Origin: Apostichopus japonicus
Taxonomy: Eukaryota; Echinodermata; Holothuroidea; Aspidochirotida; Stichopodidae
NCBI RefSeq assembly: GCF_037975245.1
Contig: NC_092579.1
Location: 18,620,678 to 18,684,677, forward strand
Length of the DNA: 64,000 nucleotides
Reading direction: 5' to 3'
Both the position numbers and the translations under genes were made by a program. Shown one piece after another: positions 1 to 13,900 of the stretch. Numbering within the stretch: position 1 is the first letter of the stretch; each line of letters begins with the position of its first letter. The notes under the pieces are model-generated. The model did not search any database, had not been told where the DNA came from, and worked only from the letters and a program-made list of their open reading frames with translations.

Positions 1-288
1 AAAATGTTTTCCGGATCACTTTGGACACAGCAGAGTGTGTGCGGCAAGGTTATGTGGAGACCTGCAAGTCTGTTGCTCATAAATATTCACAACTGAGTAA
101 AGTTTTATGATAATTAAGTTTCACATACAGCTGGGGTAAAGTTTTAACTTACAGCCTTGATAAAGATTTCACAAACATCTGCAGTCAAGATTCAACAGGC
201 AGCTGGACTAATGGTTTCGTTTTACAGCTGTAGTTACTACATGGTTTACAATGTTAAATATGCCCCAGTCTGGCTGTGTCATACTGAA

Positions 289-1190
289 AGGGATCAAATC
301 ACTGAAAGGGATCAAATTAATGAATGGGATCAAATCACTGAAAGGGATCAAATCACTGAAATCAAATCACTGAAAGGAATCAAATCAACGAAAAGGATCA
401 AATCACTCAAAGGAATTAAATCAATGTAAGGAATCAAACAATGAAAAGGATCAAACAATGAAAGGGATCAAATCAATGAACGGGGTCAAATCAATGAAGG
501 GATCAAGTCACTGAAAGGAATTAAATCAATGTAAGGAATCAAACAATGAAAGGGATCAAATCAATGAAAGGGGTCAAATCAATGAAGGGATCAAGTCACT
601 GAAAGGAATTAAATCAATGTAAGGAATCAAACAATGAAAGGGATCAAATCAATGAAAGGGGTCAAATCAATGAAGGGATCAAGTCACTGAAAGGAATCAA
701 ATCAATGAAAGGGATCAAATCAATGAAAGGGATCAAATCAATGAAAGGGGTCAAATCAATGAAGGGATCAAGTCACTGAAAGGAATTAAATCAATGTAAG
801 GGATCAAATCAATGAAAGGGGTCAAATCAATGAAAGGGGTCAAATCAATGAAAGGGATCAAATCAATGAAAGGGGTCAAATCAATGAAGGGATCAAGTCA
901 CTGAAAGGAATTAAATCAATGAAAGGGATCAAATCAATGAAAGGGGTCAAATCAATGAAGGGATCAAGTCACTGAAAGGAATTAAATCAATGAAAGGGAT
1001 CAAATCAATGAAAGGGGTCAAATCAATGAAGGGATCAAGTCACTGAAAGGAATTAAATCAATGTAAGGGATCAAATCAATGAAAGGGATCAAATCAATGA
1101 AAGGGGTCAAATCAATGAAGGGATCAAGTCACTGAAAGGAATTAAATCAATGAAAGGGATCAAATCACTGAAAGGAATCAAATGAGGCAA
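289..1190. repeat. Higher-order minisatellite, 16-18-bp monomers
   Basis: Monomers of the type GAAAGGGATCAAATCAAT fill about 900 bp. From about 500 onward they are organised in a ~88-bp cassette of five distinguishable monomers (GGAATTAAATC.., GGAATCAAAC.., GGGATCAAATC.., GGGGTCAAATC.., GGGATCAAGTCACTG..) that recurs with losses and gains. Confidence 0.95.
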
Positions 1191-1265
1191 AATCATCAGA
1201 AGGAATCAAATAAGTATAAATGTTTACAGATGATATCATAGTAAACTGAAAATATTAAATTAGGC

Positions 1266-1655
1266 AAAAATTTGGTCTTGATATGTCTTCAGGTAGTTCA
1301 GAAACGTAGAAACCGAAACTAGAGGAATTAAACTTTAGGCAGGTCTGGATTTAAAGGAGCAATCTCTCCTCAAGCATTGATTCCAAGCAAAAGCAAGCAA
1401 ACTAACCAAAACAAGAGTAATACATTCTTAATATTTAGTGATATGAAGTGAACTATCTTGATAATCTAAAGTTAAACCCAGTAATTGTAGGTTGTTATAA
1501 GTCCAACATACGGTATGATTTCACATGTTGTATTCTCTATGTTCACCTCTGGATGACTGTAGGTGAAACTTTGGTCTCGATATGTCTTCAGGTAGTGTCA
1601 GAAACTAGAGGAACTAAACTTTAGGCAGGTCAGGATTTATAAAGGAGCCATTTTA
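1266..1655. repeat. Direct duplication of about 90 bp, 300 bp apart
   Basis: About 1268-1362 and 1570-1655 share TTTGGTCT(T/C)GATATGTC and the following TTCAGGTAGT...CTAGAGGAA(T/C)TAAACTTTAGGCAGG. Copies differ by point changes and a few indels. No coding potential. Confidence 0.85.
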
Positions 1656-2345
1656 AACTAAGGAACTGGAAGAGATTGAGAAGAAAGTAGCCTGCCTACC
1701 TTGAGAGATTCTTTAAAGTATATAACTCCCAAACTGATCCTCTCCTTCCTCTACATTTCCTTTCCCTTCCCCTCTATTTCCCTTTGCCCCCCCCTCCCCT
1801 TCATTTCCCCCCCCTTCAAGGCTCTTCAATGTTGAACAAAGTATGGTAAAACCTTGAAACAGATCTTGTTGACAACAAATTGTTATTACTGTGGCTCAAG
1901 GTAGCATAAAAATAATTCCCTTAATAATATCATTTTGATATTGAATAGAAAAAAATGCAAAGAAATTCATGATACAAGAAATTATAAAAAAAATCTGGAA
2001 AGCTCAGCTCTCTTTTACTTATTATTCAAAAGTAAAAAGCTTTTTGGAAATTATTTTTTTCTGTATAAGTGATAATATATTATCAAAACTCCTGGATGAG
2101 ATCTCGCCAGAAGCAACCGGCTGTAGAGACTACTCTACAAAGTATGTGGGAATGCCCCACAGGATAGACTGAAGCTATGTTTGACATTGATGTGAAGGGT
2201 TGATTCGTTTGGGGTACAGCGGTAGAAACGGGAAGATAGCATAGATACACAGCAAAGTCCAAAAGCGGTCAAATTAAGATTATATTGGCACGTATTTATA
2301 AATGAGGTCCAGATAGGTCCAGCAAGAGAGGAAAACAAACCCAAG

Positions 2346-2652
2346 CCGGCGCGTAGCAAAGGGGGGACGAAGGGGGCGACCGCCCCCCCCCCCACTTGAG
2401 CAAATTTTGTTTGCATCTTTTTATGATATCGCTAGTAATTTCAAAATAGAAAATGCTTAGATGCAACTTACAAGGCCTGGGAAGTGCCATTTCCAGCGAT
2501 CTGGGAGGCATTTCCGGCCAAAATTTTCTTGTATGCTTCGCGCCAACTTATGGTGGCGCTACGCTTAGATAGTTTCCAGCGCTGAATCTACGGCTCTAAT
2601 AGTTTGCCTACAGGTTCGACCCTCCCTTGGCAAATTCCTCGTTACGTGCCTG
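2346..2652. mobile_element. hAT-type non-autonomous DNA element (MITE), 307 bp
   Basis: Flanked by a perfect 8-bp target duplication AACCCAAG (2338-2345 and 2653-2660). The ends CCGGCGCGTAGC and (reverse complement) CAGGCACGTAAC form an imperfect terminal inverted repeat. An inner segment CGCGCCAACTTATGGTGGCG matches the element at 35.6 kb. 8-bp duplications and CAG.GGCG.A-type termini are typical of hAT elements. No transposase frame. Confidence 0.8.
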
Positions 2653-3491
2653 AACCCAAGTGTAAGATATACCCAAGTGGATCAGTTAGGAGAATAAGTT
2701 AATTTGTCCCAGCTCATTTCTAACATATTATTAACTTAAATGAGTATCAAAGTTGTAGTGGGTCACTTAGTCCAGTCTAGTCAGTACCGTCAAATCTCTC
2801 CTGATTCGAGTCGATTCAAATCAAGACAAGTTCATTTCAATGGAGGAGAAGTTTAACTTATTCAAGTCCCTTCTCTCTTGAAATTTCAGTGACGCAAGTC
2901 GCAACTACTGTAGCTACAACATTGATGCATATGAATATTTTCCTTTCATCATTATTTTTTCGTCGATTGATTAAAATAAATGTATAAAGTCTTAAAATCA
3001 GCTGGAAGATGTTTTCCGACCTAAAGAGGAGACATTTGATACAGATATATTATTAGAGCGCAGAGAATATGTTAAGAATCGAATGGAGAAATGAAGCCAA
3101 GTGACTGAACAAAATTTTGAGGAAAAATGTCTTCAAATGAATAAAACATATTTATTTAATTATTCATGTATACAACACAGTTCCTATTAAACATCACATG
3201 ATTCAAGTTTGCTCTGAAAAGTGGTAGGAATGTCTCAATGTAAAATATGGATCAATAGCAATATCTTGGAATGTGTTTCTTTAAGTATCTTGCTCGTTAC
3301 AGGAATTAAAGCTCGGTTGGTATTTCCCATTTGTTTGTTTTGTAAATATTTTGCACTTGTGGTTGTAAGGACAGTATGAGCAGAATGAATATCCTCTGTC
3401 TTTCTACATTAAAGTTTGAAAACTGTTCACAATGCTGTTGGTACAGACTGTTGTGTAAACACTGCAGAACGCAAAAGATTTAATACATGTA

Positions 3492-3550
3492 CAGTATGTC
3501 TTACGCAGCCTGGCTGCATGATGCTGCAGCCCCCTCAGCCTACCACTTTT
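3492..3550. repeat. TGCAGCC dispersed repeat, copy 1
   Basis: TATGTC(C/T)TAC.CAGCCTGGCTGCA then GAAGCTGCAGCCCCCTCAGC-like sequence, shared with 52325-52390 and, more weakly, 19755-19800. Nature unknown. Confidence 0.6.
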
Positions 3551-4887
3551 GACGTGGTGCGTTTTAGTCGTTCGTCTTCTCTTGGGTAGATCTGGAAGGA
3601 AGCGAAAGTGGGTTGTGCCACCTAATTGAGGGCGCTGTGCTAAAACGTTCCATTCATGTAGTTTAGGTAGAGAGGAAAGTGCGCATATGTATGAGTTGTA
3701 GACAGATAAGTACCATTGTTCCTAAGCCAGTAAGGTTTGGGGGAAACTCTGATAAAAAGATGTATAATGTTAGTCAAATTGCATATTCATATTTTTTCTC
3801 TTTTCAAGTGCTCTTATATATGTTAATGTGTTCATATGTTAATGTTAGTCAATTGCATATTCATCTTTCTTTCTCTTTTCAAATGCTCTTCTATATGGAA
3901 ATTATGTATTTAAATTTCAAGTTGCTGCAAATTGCTGGAGATTAATTTTGTCTATTTCTACCTTTTCAACCTATTGAGTTCATTGACATGCAGTGATTTT
4001 TGTGCAAATTTCATGATACGACAAATTCGTCTCGATCAGTTTATTCCTTATTTTGTTTTTCATCTCCAAGATTTATATTATTTCTAAACTTGACTTTGTT
4101 TCGTATTCTCAAGTCTGATATATACCCGTCTCTTGTTACCAATTCAAAGTATCGTCCTCTCCAAGTGACATTTTTTTCTATCAGATTATATACGAACAAG
4201 GACAGGATATCTGACATCAGGGATTTATCTTCTGGAATTTTTGGCAAATCTTCATCTTCCATAAAGTGTTTATAACTGATGGCTTTGTCTGTAGACGGGA
4301 AGTTTATTGTCTGAATGTGACATTCCAGGGTTTATCCTTGTAGACAGAGGCAAATCTTAGAACCCCAAAAAGTTGACGCAATTTATTAGACGTCTAGATG
4401 TGCGGATGGTGGTCGGCACGGGGCCAATCTGGGAGTGGATCAAAGTAGTAAAAGAGAAACACCAAAACCTTCGTCCCTCGTTAAAAATATCCGCAGCTCG
4501 TAATGTCTACTGATCCCCACACCCCAAACCTTAACTCTGTCATGGTCAGCCTGTTCAATTTTGAAGGTTTTAACCGACTTTTTTTAAATTCTGTTTATTA
4601 TATAACGATTCAACCAGTTTTTGATGGTTAAAAAACTGGGTATCGAAAATGCTTGCCAAGTTGTCCAAATTCTGTTTGATAATTTCCCTGTTAGTTTTCG
4701 TTTCTTGATTTTATTTGAACAACTTAACAGTCATATACACCAATGTGTAATATTAGTGTTACGTAAACACTAGAAAAACAAGAAATCATTAATGGATGCT
4801 TGTTTAATGAATAAGATATTGGTTCTTTGTATGAAATCATAATAACGATAATTATGGATTTTTTTTCTCGCTGTTAATTAATTACAG

Positions 4888-4978
4888 GTAAAGGAAGAGG
4901 TCGTCAAGTCATAGCTGTGGCAAGGACTGCCGATCTGGTGGTGATTATGCTGGACGCAAACAAAGGAGAAGTCCAGAA
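4888..4978 (+). CDS. DRG2: DRG2 exon A (first visible)
   Basis: Acceptor AG at 4886-4887, donor GTAATT at 4979. It starts with the last two bases of a Gly codon and reads [20 protein letters not shown], then LDANKGEVQ. This is the segment just after the G3 (DxPG) box in DRG proteins. The next intron (4979-5624) shows nothing recognisable. Confidence 0.95.
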
Positions 4979-7901
4979 GTAATTAAGTTACATTTTGCAT
5001 ACAATTTGCATAATTACATATATATCAGTGTCATGCCATAATTTTGATCAGGATCCATATGAGACACACTCAGTTGGTCTAGTTTATGTTATGCAATTCA
5101 CTCGCCTGTTGATAGTAAGAGCAATACAGATATATCTTAGTTTTCTATGTTCGTAGTGTCGGTACAATTGCTTTTGAGGTGTGGAAATGAGAGTACAGTA
5201 TAGACTACTACCAGCATAATAATAGTGAGTTGCCCCTATAAATTGAATTGTTTTGAAAGATAATTCTCATGGACCTACACTGTCGGGATCTCAAACATTA
5301 GTCGGGAACATCAGAATAGACAAGTATTAAGGCACACCTTTGATCTCTAAACATTCAGCTGATTGTCTTTTATATGGAAACCACAATAGGTATTAGTTCA
5401 TTTCTGCTTGTCAACTTGTACAATCAAAACAGTGAGACACTGTCAATAAATGTTCAACAATAACAAATTAAGAGTAAACCCATCCTTCATGGTTTTAAGG
5501 TTCATATCTTTTTAATGCATGAAGCATTGAAAAACAAAGCCATTTTTCTGTCTTGTTCTTTAGTCAAAACAGATTGATTTCTGACAATTTCAACCGCTAG
5601 TTTATTATCTCTTTAATTTTTTAGGAAACTGCTGGAAAAAGAATTGGAATCTGTTGGCCTGAGGCTCAACAAGAGGAGACCTAACATCTATTTCAAGGTA
5701 ATTTTTACGATCTTCTCACAAGAAGGAGAGTTTGAGGTTGGGTTTGTCCCATCAATGGTATTTCATGATCTCAAACATCAAAACTCTAATGTTTCTCAGA
5801 TATAATAAGAAGTAATACAGTATAAAGGGTTACTCCAGGTCCTTTAAATTACAGGTGCCAAACTAAATTCACTGTGACCAATTGAATAATACCTACAAAT
5901 GAGAACAACAAAAAATGATGCCATTCTTAAATTGTTGGTAAGAAAGTCTAATGATCTGATATGAACAGGAAGTGAGTTTCCAGAAGTGAGGAGCTGTATA
6001 TAGGAAGCTGCTATCCCCAAAGGCCTTCATGTTAGACAACGGGACTGGATCCAGGAAGAGGTTGACGGTGACCAAGTGGTCTGCTTGCCACTCTTAGATC
6101 ATGAAGATGATATTGTAAATACTTTTGGGTGCAACTTTTTAAGGACTCTGTTTCCAGAACAAGGCTTTGAGTGTAAAAATGAGTCTACAAAATACTTTGG
6201 TAACATGCAAAGCAGTTTTTTTGGTGACTTGTGTGAGACTCAAATTGGTTGTACTCTTGGACTCAAACCCTCAGAACACAGGTCCCGTTGGTCAAGGACT
6301 AGGATAACTGTGTGCATCTGTGGGACATACAGTACAGTAGTATGTCAAATCCAGGCTTCCAGTCTCATACAAACAGTAGTAAATTGTATCACTCCCTGCA
6401 TACAGATGTTAATGTCTTAGAGAGAATGAGGGCAGGATTTTAAAACAGTTTAATCTGAAAAGCTCCCTCATTTACTGGTAATATCAAAACCTCAGCGTTC
6501 TTTCCTGCATCCTGCCTTAGAATGAGCTGGTAACCTTTTGAGCACTGTGTGACCCCTCAGGGCAATCCAGACAACACCGGTCAATGACCCAAAGTGACCT
6601 TGAAGTGCGTTATGAGGCATCTGGTAAATCTTGTCCCCGTGTAAAGACTGGAAGCCCGGAAGTTTAGGGATGCGAAGTCTGGAACATGTTTTTGTGGCGG
6701 ATGTGTAGTGGAACACGATTAATTTGCATCCCAGATTCTATGCACACATGTTCACAGTCATTAATAGCTTAGGGTAACCAATTAGTCACTTGTAAGTCCC
6801 GACCAACTACTTTTAATATCCAGTTGTATTACTGATACATATTGAGAAGTTATCAGAACGTGATTACATAAAAGATAAAAGGGATCGCCCGACTGAACCA
6901 GAATTTGCAAGTCAAGTTTTTTTTTCATTTATAACTAGCGTAAAATATTCTTTTCTTCCGCAAAGCTAACAGCAGTGTTTTTGATATCATCCGAATGGCA
7001 GAAAGGGCAAAAAGAACAAATCTTACTTTTCTTTATATTAAAAAAAAAAAAACACTTTTCTCGCCAAACTAGATATGAACAAAATATCAGTTCAGGTTTG
7101 TGATAGCCTGGGGGTCTGTGATAATATCTGGAAAACTATTCCCTCGGTGGCCCTTACCTGGGAGTGGATTAAATAAGGGCCCCTTAGGTATGACGTTTTT
7201 GTAAGTCAAAATCGGAAAGAACATTCTCCCGGGACGTTGATTCATCGATTTGTGGAATATTCTCTCTCTCTCTCTCTCATACATGTCTGTCTCCGCATAT
7301 TAATTTTTACAAACGGGGTCATCTCATTTTTATCTTTCTTCTCTCTTCGACAGGTAAAGAAAGGTGGCGGGCTGTCCTTCAACTCGATGTGTCCGCTGAC
7401 CAAGTGCAATGAGAGGCTGGTACAGATGATTCTACACGAGTACAGTATCCTTGTAGTAAACATAATCATAAATCGATTAATAGCCACACCCTGTTCTCTT
7501 ATTCTCTATTTCTTTAGTCCTTCCTTTTTTTTCCACACATGTGAGAAAGTCTGAAGCCTTCCCTCAAGGCTTACTGTGTCTATTCATTTTCAAAATTTGG
7601 AGAGTTTCTTTTTCTTTTTTCTTGTAAATTTAACATTGTGGAATAGAATTTCCAAGCGTCTATGCCCCTCCGGGATGAATCCTTTATGAAGCCGAAAGAA
7701 ACAGGCCGCTGGGAATGTAGTTGGTCTGTTGCCTCAGTTTACTTATCAGCTCCTTTCCTTTTTCTTTTTCCTTTCTTTTGTTATTATTTGCATCATTTCC
7801 TGAATTTCTAATGAGAACAGAGTTGCATTGCTATAGGGACAGTTCTATGTTGTTTCTGTATTGTTTAACCTTGGAGCTACTATCAGTGTGTGTAAGAGAA
7901 T

Positions 7902-7962
<61 letters not shown>

Positions 7963-10900
7963 TATATATAGATCTATATTTATATATATTAGATGTATGC
8001 ATTACTAATGAAATTATTCATAAGTGTAATACTTATGTTAGACTGCCTCGGCCCCATAGTTAGAAAGAAGTTGAAGAAATTGTAGTGTGTCTACGCAATC
8101 CTCAACATAGACATGTATGATACCATTCCCTAATCTTATACCCTTCAAATTCTGTCTGGAACTACAATGGTGCACTCTTCCTCCCCCCTCCCCCTCTCCC
8201 CCACAGAGACAAAACTCAAAGACAACATAAAATTCCATGTTTTGCATTTTATTACAAACATCAAATCTAAATTGTGTGATCATAAATCAACAGGGCTCCA
8301 AAACATAGGTGTATCACTTTAGAACCTTCTGATAAGAATCATTTCAAGTTTTGCCAGCTTAACATGAAAGATGTATACTTACATATATATATATCTTAGA
8401 CATTTTCTGATAAAGATCTAGCATAACTACCCACCAAATTTATTAGAATGTGGTATTTATTAATATTTAAATAAAGCAATCTCTGTGACAACTAACAGCA
8501 GGTTTTCGGATCTGTCATATCCATTTCATTTTTATGGTGTTTTCGAGCATTTCATAAAAAGTCATGCAGAGTCACCGGAAACTTGACAAAAAATGTATTT
8601 CAAACTTATTTGACATTGTAATAATTTTTGCCAAGAACACCATTCACTTTAAGCCCTCCCTCCCCCCCCCCCCGACTTATCACCACACTACTTGGAGGTT
8701 TGATTCTGCTATAGAGTATGCCCCGACCTATTTATTCCTATAAGATGCGAACTTGTAGACACTTATATAACTCTTATATAAACCATATATAAACTCTTAT
8801 TAAAGACTCTTATATAAACCAAGTTCCCCTTTCAAAGTTTCAACAGATCCACAGTGAATCTCTCTCCCTAGAGAGTAAACACAGCCAGTAAGCTCCCCTG
8901 AAGACATTCTTCCTTTGTGCCATAATTTACTTAATTTTTTTTTTTGGGGTGACACGTGAGTTGCTGATAAGTACCTGCGTTTTTTTTATTCATAAAACAT
9001 TTAATTTTTTTAATGTGTTTTTTCGTACAGTTATGACACAGCATTTTCGGTCATGTGGAATTACAAGCTCAATCCAGCCTATTGAATTTTAATTCTTAGA
9101 AATTTTGATTCCCTTAAAGAATGAGGTATCAAGCATCTCGAGGTAGATATGCTGATTCTAGACTCCAGCACTTGGTCTGACTTGATTTTCGAAGCAGTTT
9201 TTTCGAGTCATCTAGCGACATCAATAAGGGGAGATTCTGGGTACAGTTCACACACCAAAAGAGTTATGGTTATAAACAGTGTCAGTTATTCTTGTGGAAA
9301 ATTTACAGAAGGAATGTAACAGCTCGTTACCAAATGTATTTATTGGTTCAGTTAGTTACCTTCTTTTAATAGTTTCCTCTCTCTCTACTGATTTTAATCG
9401 GCCGTTTCTGTGTTCAGTTGAACCTCATACTCGTCTTGTCTATGCAAGTCCATCTATGAATAACGAGATTTGGTATTTTCATAGGGTCAGAGCAAGGGTG
9501 GATACAGGATTTTAGGAAGGAGGGGTGTGGCCGTGGAGTTGTTGAGGTAGACTCCCATGTAGGGGGTCTGGGGGGTCCTCTCCCAAATTTTGTTTAAAAC
9601 ATTTTCCTGGGTTAAAGACTTTTGCAATTGGTTTTCCAAAGTGGATCCTTTAAAATCACTGTTATTGCACAAAATTTGAGTGAAGATTATTGGTCAAACA
9701 AAATGCCAACTAACTTTGTTCACCCACTTGAAGTTGAAGGATATTAATATTTATCTCAGATCTAGGTTTTAAAGTCTTATCAATCTTTAATAAGAAATGA
9801 TTTTAGATTACAAAGTTCTCACCATTTATGATTAACTGAAGTTCTACAGAATGTTTGTAAAGTGTTTTCCAAAGTGGATCCTTTAAATTCACAATCTTTA
9901 GTGACTTTAGCGAGCTGTATTGGTAGGACAAATACCAACATACTTCGATAATCCAAAACACTGGTTATTTTATTTATCTCCCATCTTGAATGTTATAAAT
10001 CTTATCCAGCTTTCATTGGGAAAAGGTTTGAGATTCAAAGCATACCAAGGTCAACAGAATGCTTTTGAAAATTGTGACCTTTAAAATGCCATTTTTAGTC
10101 AGCCTAGTAATAGACTATACTGACAATGAACCTGTGTATATCATTGGATTCACCTTCAGGAGTTATAGTTTAGTCCTTTTGATTTATCAGCTGTTTATAT
10201 TTACAGGGGTTAACAAATTGCGACATCCAAGTAGTTGCTCTATAAAACACTGGTCAGAGAAAGAGACCAGGCTGCTCCAGCAATATATTTAAGTGGTTTT
10301 GGCATCTTTACCATAATTTATAACAAAATTAAATTAAAACTGTTAGCAAACTGCTTAACCACTGGAGAGCCTGTGTAGGAGAATGTGTAAAAGTAAGTTG
10401 GCCTGACGTTTCGATCCTAGCAGGATCTTCTTCAAAGGCTAAATGACAAGTCATTTTTTTATATTTATAACAAACAGGACATAAAAAAGGAATTTATAAC
10501 AAACAGGACAGATAAAAAAGGAATTACATAAAGCAGGGTGTCGTCTTGGTGCCTACATGGATGTTTAGGCCTGGTCTAGGTGCCTACATGGATGTTTAGG
10601 CCTGGTCTTGGTGCCTACATAGATGTTTTAGGTGTTATCTTTGGTGCCTACATAGTTGTAAATGTGATCTTGGTTGTCTTCATAAATGTTTCTGGTGTCA
10701 TTGTGGTGCCTACATGGATGTTTAGACCAGGTCTTGGTGCTTACATAGATTTTTTAGGTGTGGTCTTGGTGTTTACATAGATGTTTAGGTGTGGTCCTGG
10801 TGTCTACACAGATTTTGTAGGTGTGATCTTGGTGTTTACATAGATGTTTCAGGTGTGGTCTTGTTGTCTACATAGCTGTTTTAGGTGTGGTCTTGGTGTC

Positions 10901-13900
10901 TACACAGATTTTTTAGGTGTGGTCTTGGTGCCTACACAGATTTGTAGGTGTGATCTTTGTGCCTACATAGATGTTTTAGTTGTGGTCTTGGTGCCTGCAC
11001 AGATGTTTTTGGTCTAGACTTATTGTTTACATAGATGTTTTAGGTGTGACTCGGTGTTTACACAGATGTTTTAGGTGTGGTCTTGGTGTCTACATAGATG
11101 TTTTAGGTGTGGTCTTGGTGTCTACACAGATTTTCTAGGTGTGGTCTTGGTGTTTTATACATACATGTTTTAGGTGTGGTATTGGTGTCTACATAGATGT
11201 TTTAGGTGTGACTTGGTGTTTACATAGATGTTTTAGGTGTGGTCTTGGTGTCTACATAGATGTTTTAGGTGTGGTCTTGGTGTCTACACAGATTTTCTAG
11301 GTTTGGTCTTGGTGTTTTATACATACATGTTTTAGGTGTGGTATTGGTGTCTACATAGATGTTTTAGGTGTGACTTGGTGTTTACATAGATGTTTTAGGT
11401 GTGGTCTTGGTGTCTACATAGATGTTTTAGGTGTGGTCTTAGTGTCTACACAGATTTTCTAGGTGTGGTCTTAGTGTCTACACAGATGTTTTAGGAGTGA
11501 ACCTGAAAAGTATCAGATTAAAGTATTTAAAGATCTGCTGTTATTATTATCGAAACATGCCAAATACATATTTTCTGCTCTCCCTCATTTTTTAGCTGGA
11601 CAGCTAAAGTTGCATTGACACGGCTGGAAACGACTAGGACTTTAGTATTTTTTTTACAACAAATGAATTTATATTACTGTCATAGATTATCTCTTATCTT
11701 TAAAGGTCTGTCTGCTTTTGTTCATTCTTTGCTATTTTATAAAAGTTTTCTCTTCCAAGGAATTTTCTTTAACATCGTACAACAGAAATGTTTAACGCTG
11801 AAGTATTGTTTAGGGAAGACCATAACACAGACGAGTTTATTGATGTCATCAGCGGTAACAGGATATACTTACCATGTCTTTATGTAAGTATAACAGGATA
11901 TACTTATCACGTCTTTATGTAAGTATAACAGGATATACTTACGTCTTTATGTAAGTATAACAGGATATACTTACCATGTCTTTATGTAAGTATAACAGGA
12001 TATTCTTACCACGTCTTTATGTAAGTTTAACAGGATATGCTTACCATGTCTTTATGTAAGTATAACAGGATATACTTACCACGTCTTTATGTAAGTATAA
12101 CAGGATATACTTACCACGTCTTTATGTAAGTTTAACAGGATATGCTTACCATGTCTTTATGTTAGTATAACAGGATATCTTACCCTGTCTTTATGTAAGT
12201 ATAACAGGATATACTTACCATGTCTTTATGTAAGTATAACAGGATATACTTACCACGTCTTTATGTAAGTATAGCAGGATATACTTACCACATCTTAATG
12301 TAAGTATAACAGGATATACATACCGTGTCTTTATGCAAGTATAATCACGGCTAAAAATGATAAGCTTTGACTTCAATAAACAATGACTTTAGGCACAAGT
12401 TTAACATTGATATGTTGTAGACCATTACAAACACTTTTTACTTTATGAAAAAATTTAAACAGCCGAAGGCTCATCAATTGAAGTGACTGGATTACTAAGT
12501 CTAATACACAGAAGTTTAGTTTCATTTATGTACCTTTGGATTTTGCAGTAAGGTTGCTGTACATTAAAATTGTATTAATTTCAACATGTCAAACTTTATA
12601 CAATATACACACACATATATATATATATCCACATTATTTTCAAGTTTTATATTTATTAATCATATATATTTATTTACAATCAGGATTCATTTTTTTTTAT
12701 AAGAGTGCAACATTCCACATTTGTCAAGAATGATTTTTAAACCTAAATGTTACACTTTGAAAATGTAAGGTAACCCCCTTCTCCCCCCCCCCCCCACAAG
12801 AAAAACAATAAAAGAGCAAAGGCCCTTTTTTCCATCTTCTTTGCTTTTTAAAAAGCTAACCATAATGAAAAATAAAGTTTTTGTCCCTCTCTGAGAAATT
12901 AGCTTCTCCAGCCCTGAGGAAAGAGAGGCTGACGACTGGTTATCATGATTTTTATGTTAGGGGTGCTATCAACAAGAATCTTTGTGATTACTATGAAAAC
13001 GACACACTCTGCCTTCTAATTACACCCCTGAGGCAACAAGAGACAGAATTCCATTTGTGAGGGATAACAGTCTAACATTACGAGGGTCTAATTATCTGTT
13101 TGTCTTAGGTCAGCAGATTTACCAGCACCCTGTATTCACTCAAATTTAGATTGGAACATCCCTTCTTGATTTTTTTTTCTTCTATATTTTTATTCTCTTA
13201 TCAGTATAATGAATATAAAGTAGGGAGAAATGAAGGATTTTGTACCATTTTAAATTGTTTGTTTTTCATATTCTTTTAAATCATATGCAAAGTGGAAAAG
13301 GTCACCAAAAGAGGGAAAATTCTTTCTTTTTTGTTGCCTTTTTTTAATAAAATTCATAGGGTATGTTGGGTACCAAATGATAAAATGTTTAATAAAGATA
13401 ATATGTCAATTTAATCTACCAAACTTGCACCAAGAATGATGGATTTAGGCAAAAGCTTTCCAAATGAAATGAGTAATACATTAAATTTCCTGTATTAGAT
13501 TAAACCAGTGAATTAAATCTGCAAATTAAAAGCATTATCGGGGTATATTATCCCCATAATTAGATCACTTACTTGAATTAATGGTATCCAAGTATGGAAT
13601 TACTTGCAATGTTTTACATGACGTAGTCATAATGGTGAGTTCATGCAACATAAAGCTTTTTAAGATGACTTTTATAGTAACTTTGGAGAGAAAAAAATTC
13701 TCTGTGGTGTCCATCTGTCCCTTATAAATGTGTCCTCAGGTCTGTTTTTGTCTCAGACTCTGAAGAGGATCCTCGTAAGATTGAAGAAACATCAAGCCCT
13801 CCCTTAAACTTTTAAATCATTAAAGTTGTTGTAGACCATGAGAAACCGTGGCGATCAGTCCCAGGATAATTTCCATACCACTTTTTAGTGTGTTAGGAAT

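Larger units (their letters stand above)
1..4887. other. Non-coding sequence left of first visible DRG2 exon
   Basis: Likely DRG2 intron. No DRG2 P-loop, G2 or G3 exon is seen. It holds a higher-order minisatellite, an 85-95-bp duplication, a hAT-type element, a TGCAGCC-family repeat and a short duplication near 3.77-3.90 kb; the rest shows nothing I recognise. Confidence 0.7.

Noticed and set aside
157-429. 90-codon open frame
   Set aside because: Translation of the GATCAAATCA minisatellite; Lys/Ile-rich repeat peptide with no family.
6076-6420. 114-codon open frame in DRG2 intron B
   Set aside because: No family resemblance, no splice-site agreement with DRG2, length within noise for this window.
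6587-6606. TCAAGGTCA on the minus strand beside GGGTCA, a nuclear-receptor-like pair
   Set aside because: A single short match in 64 kb is expected by chance; no supporting context.
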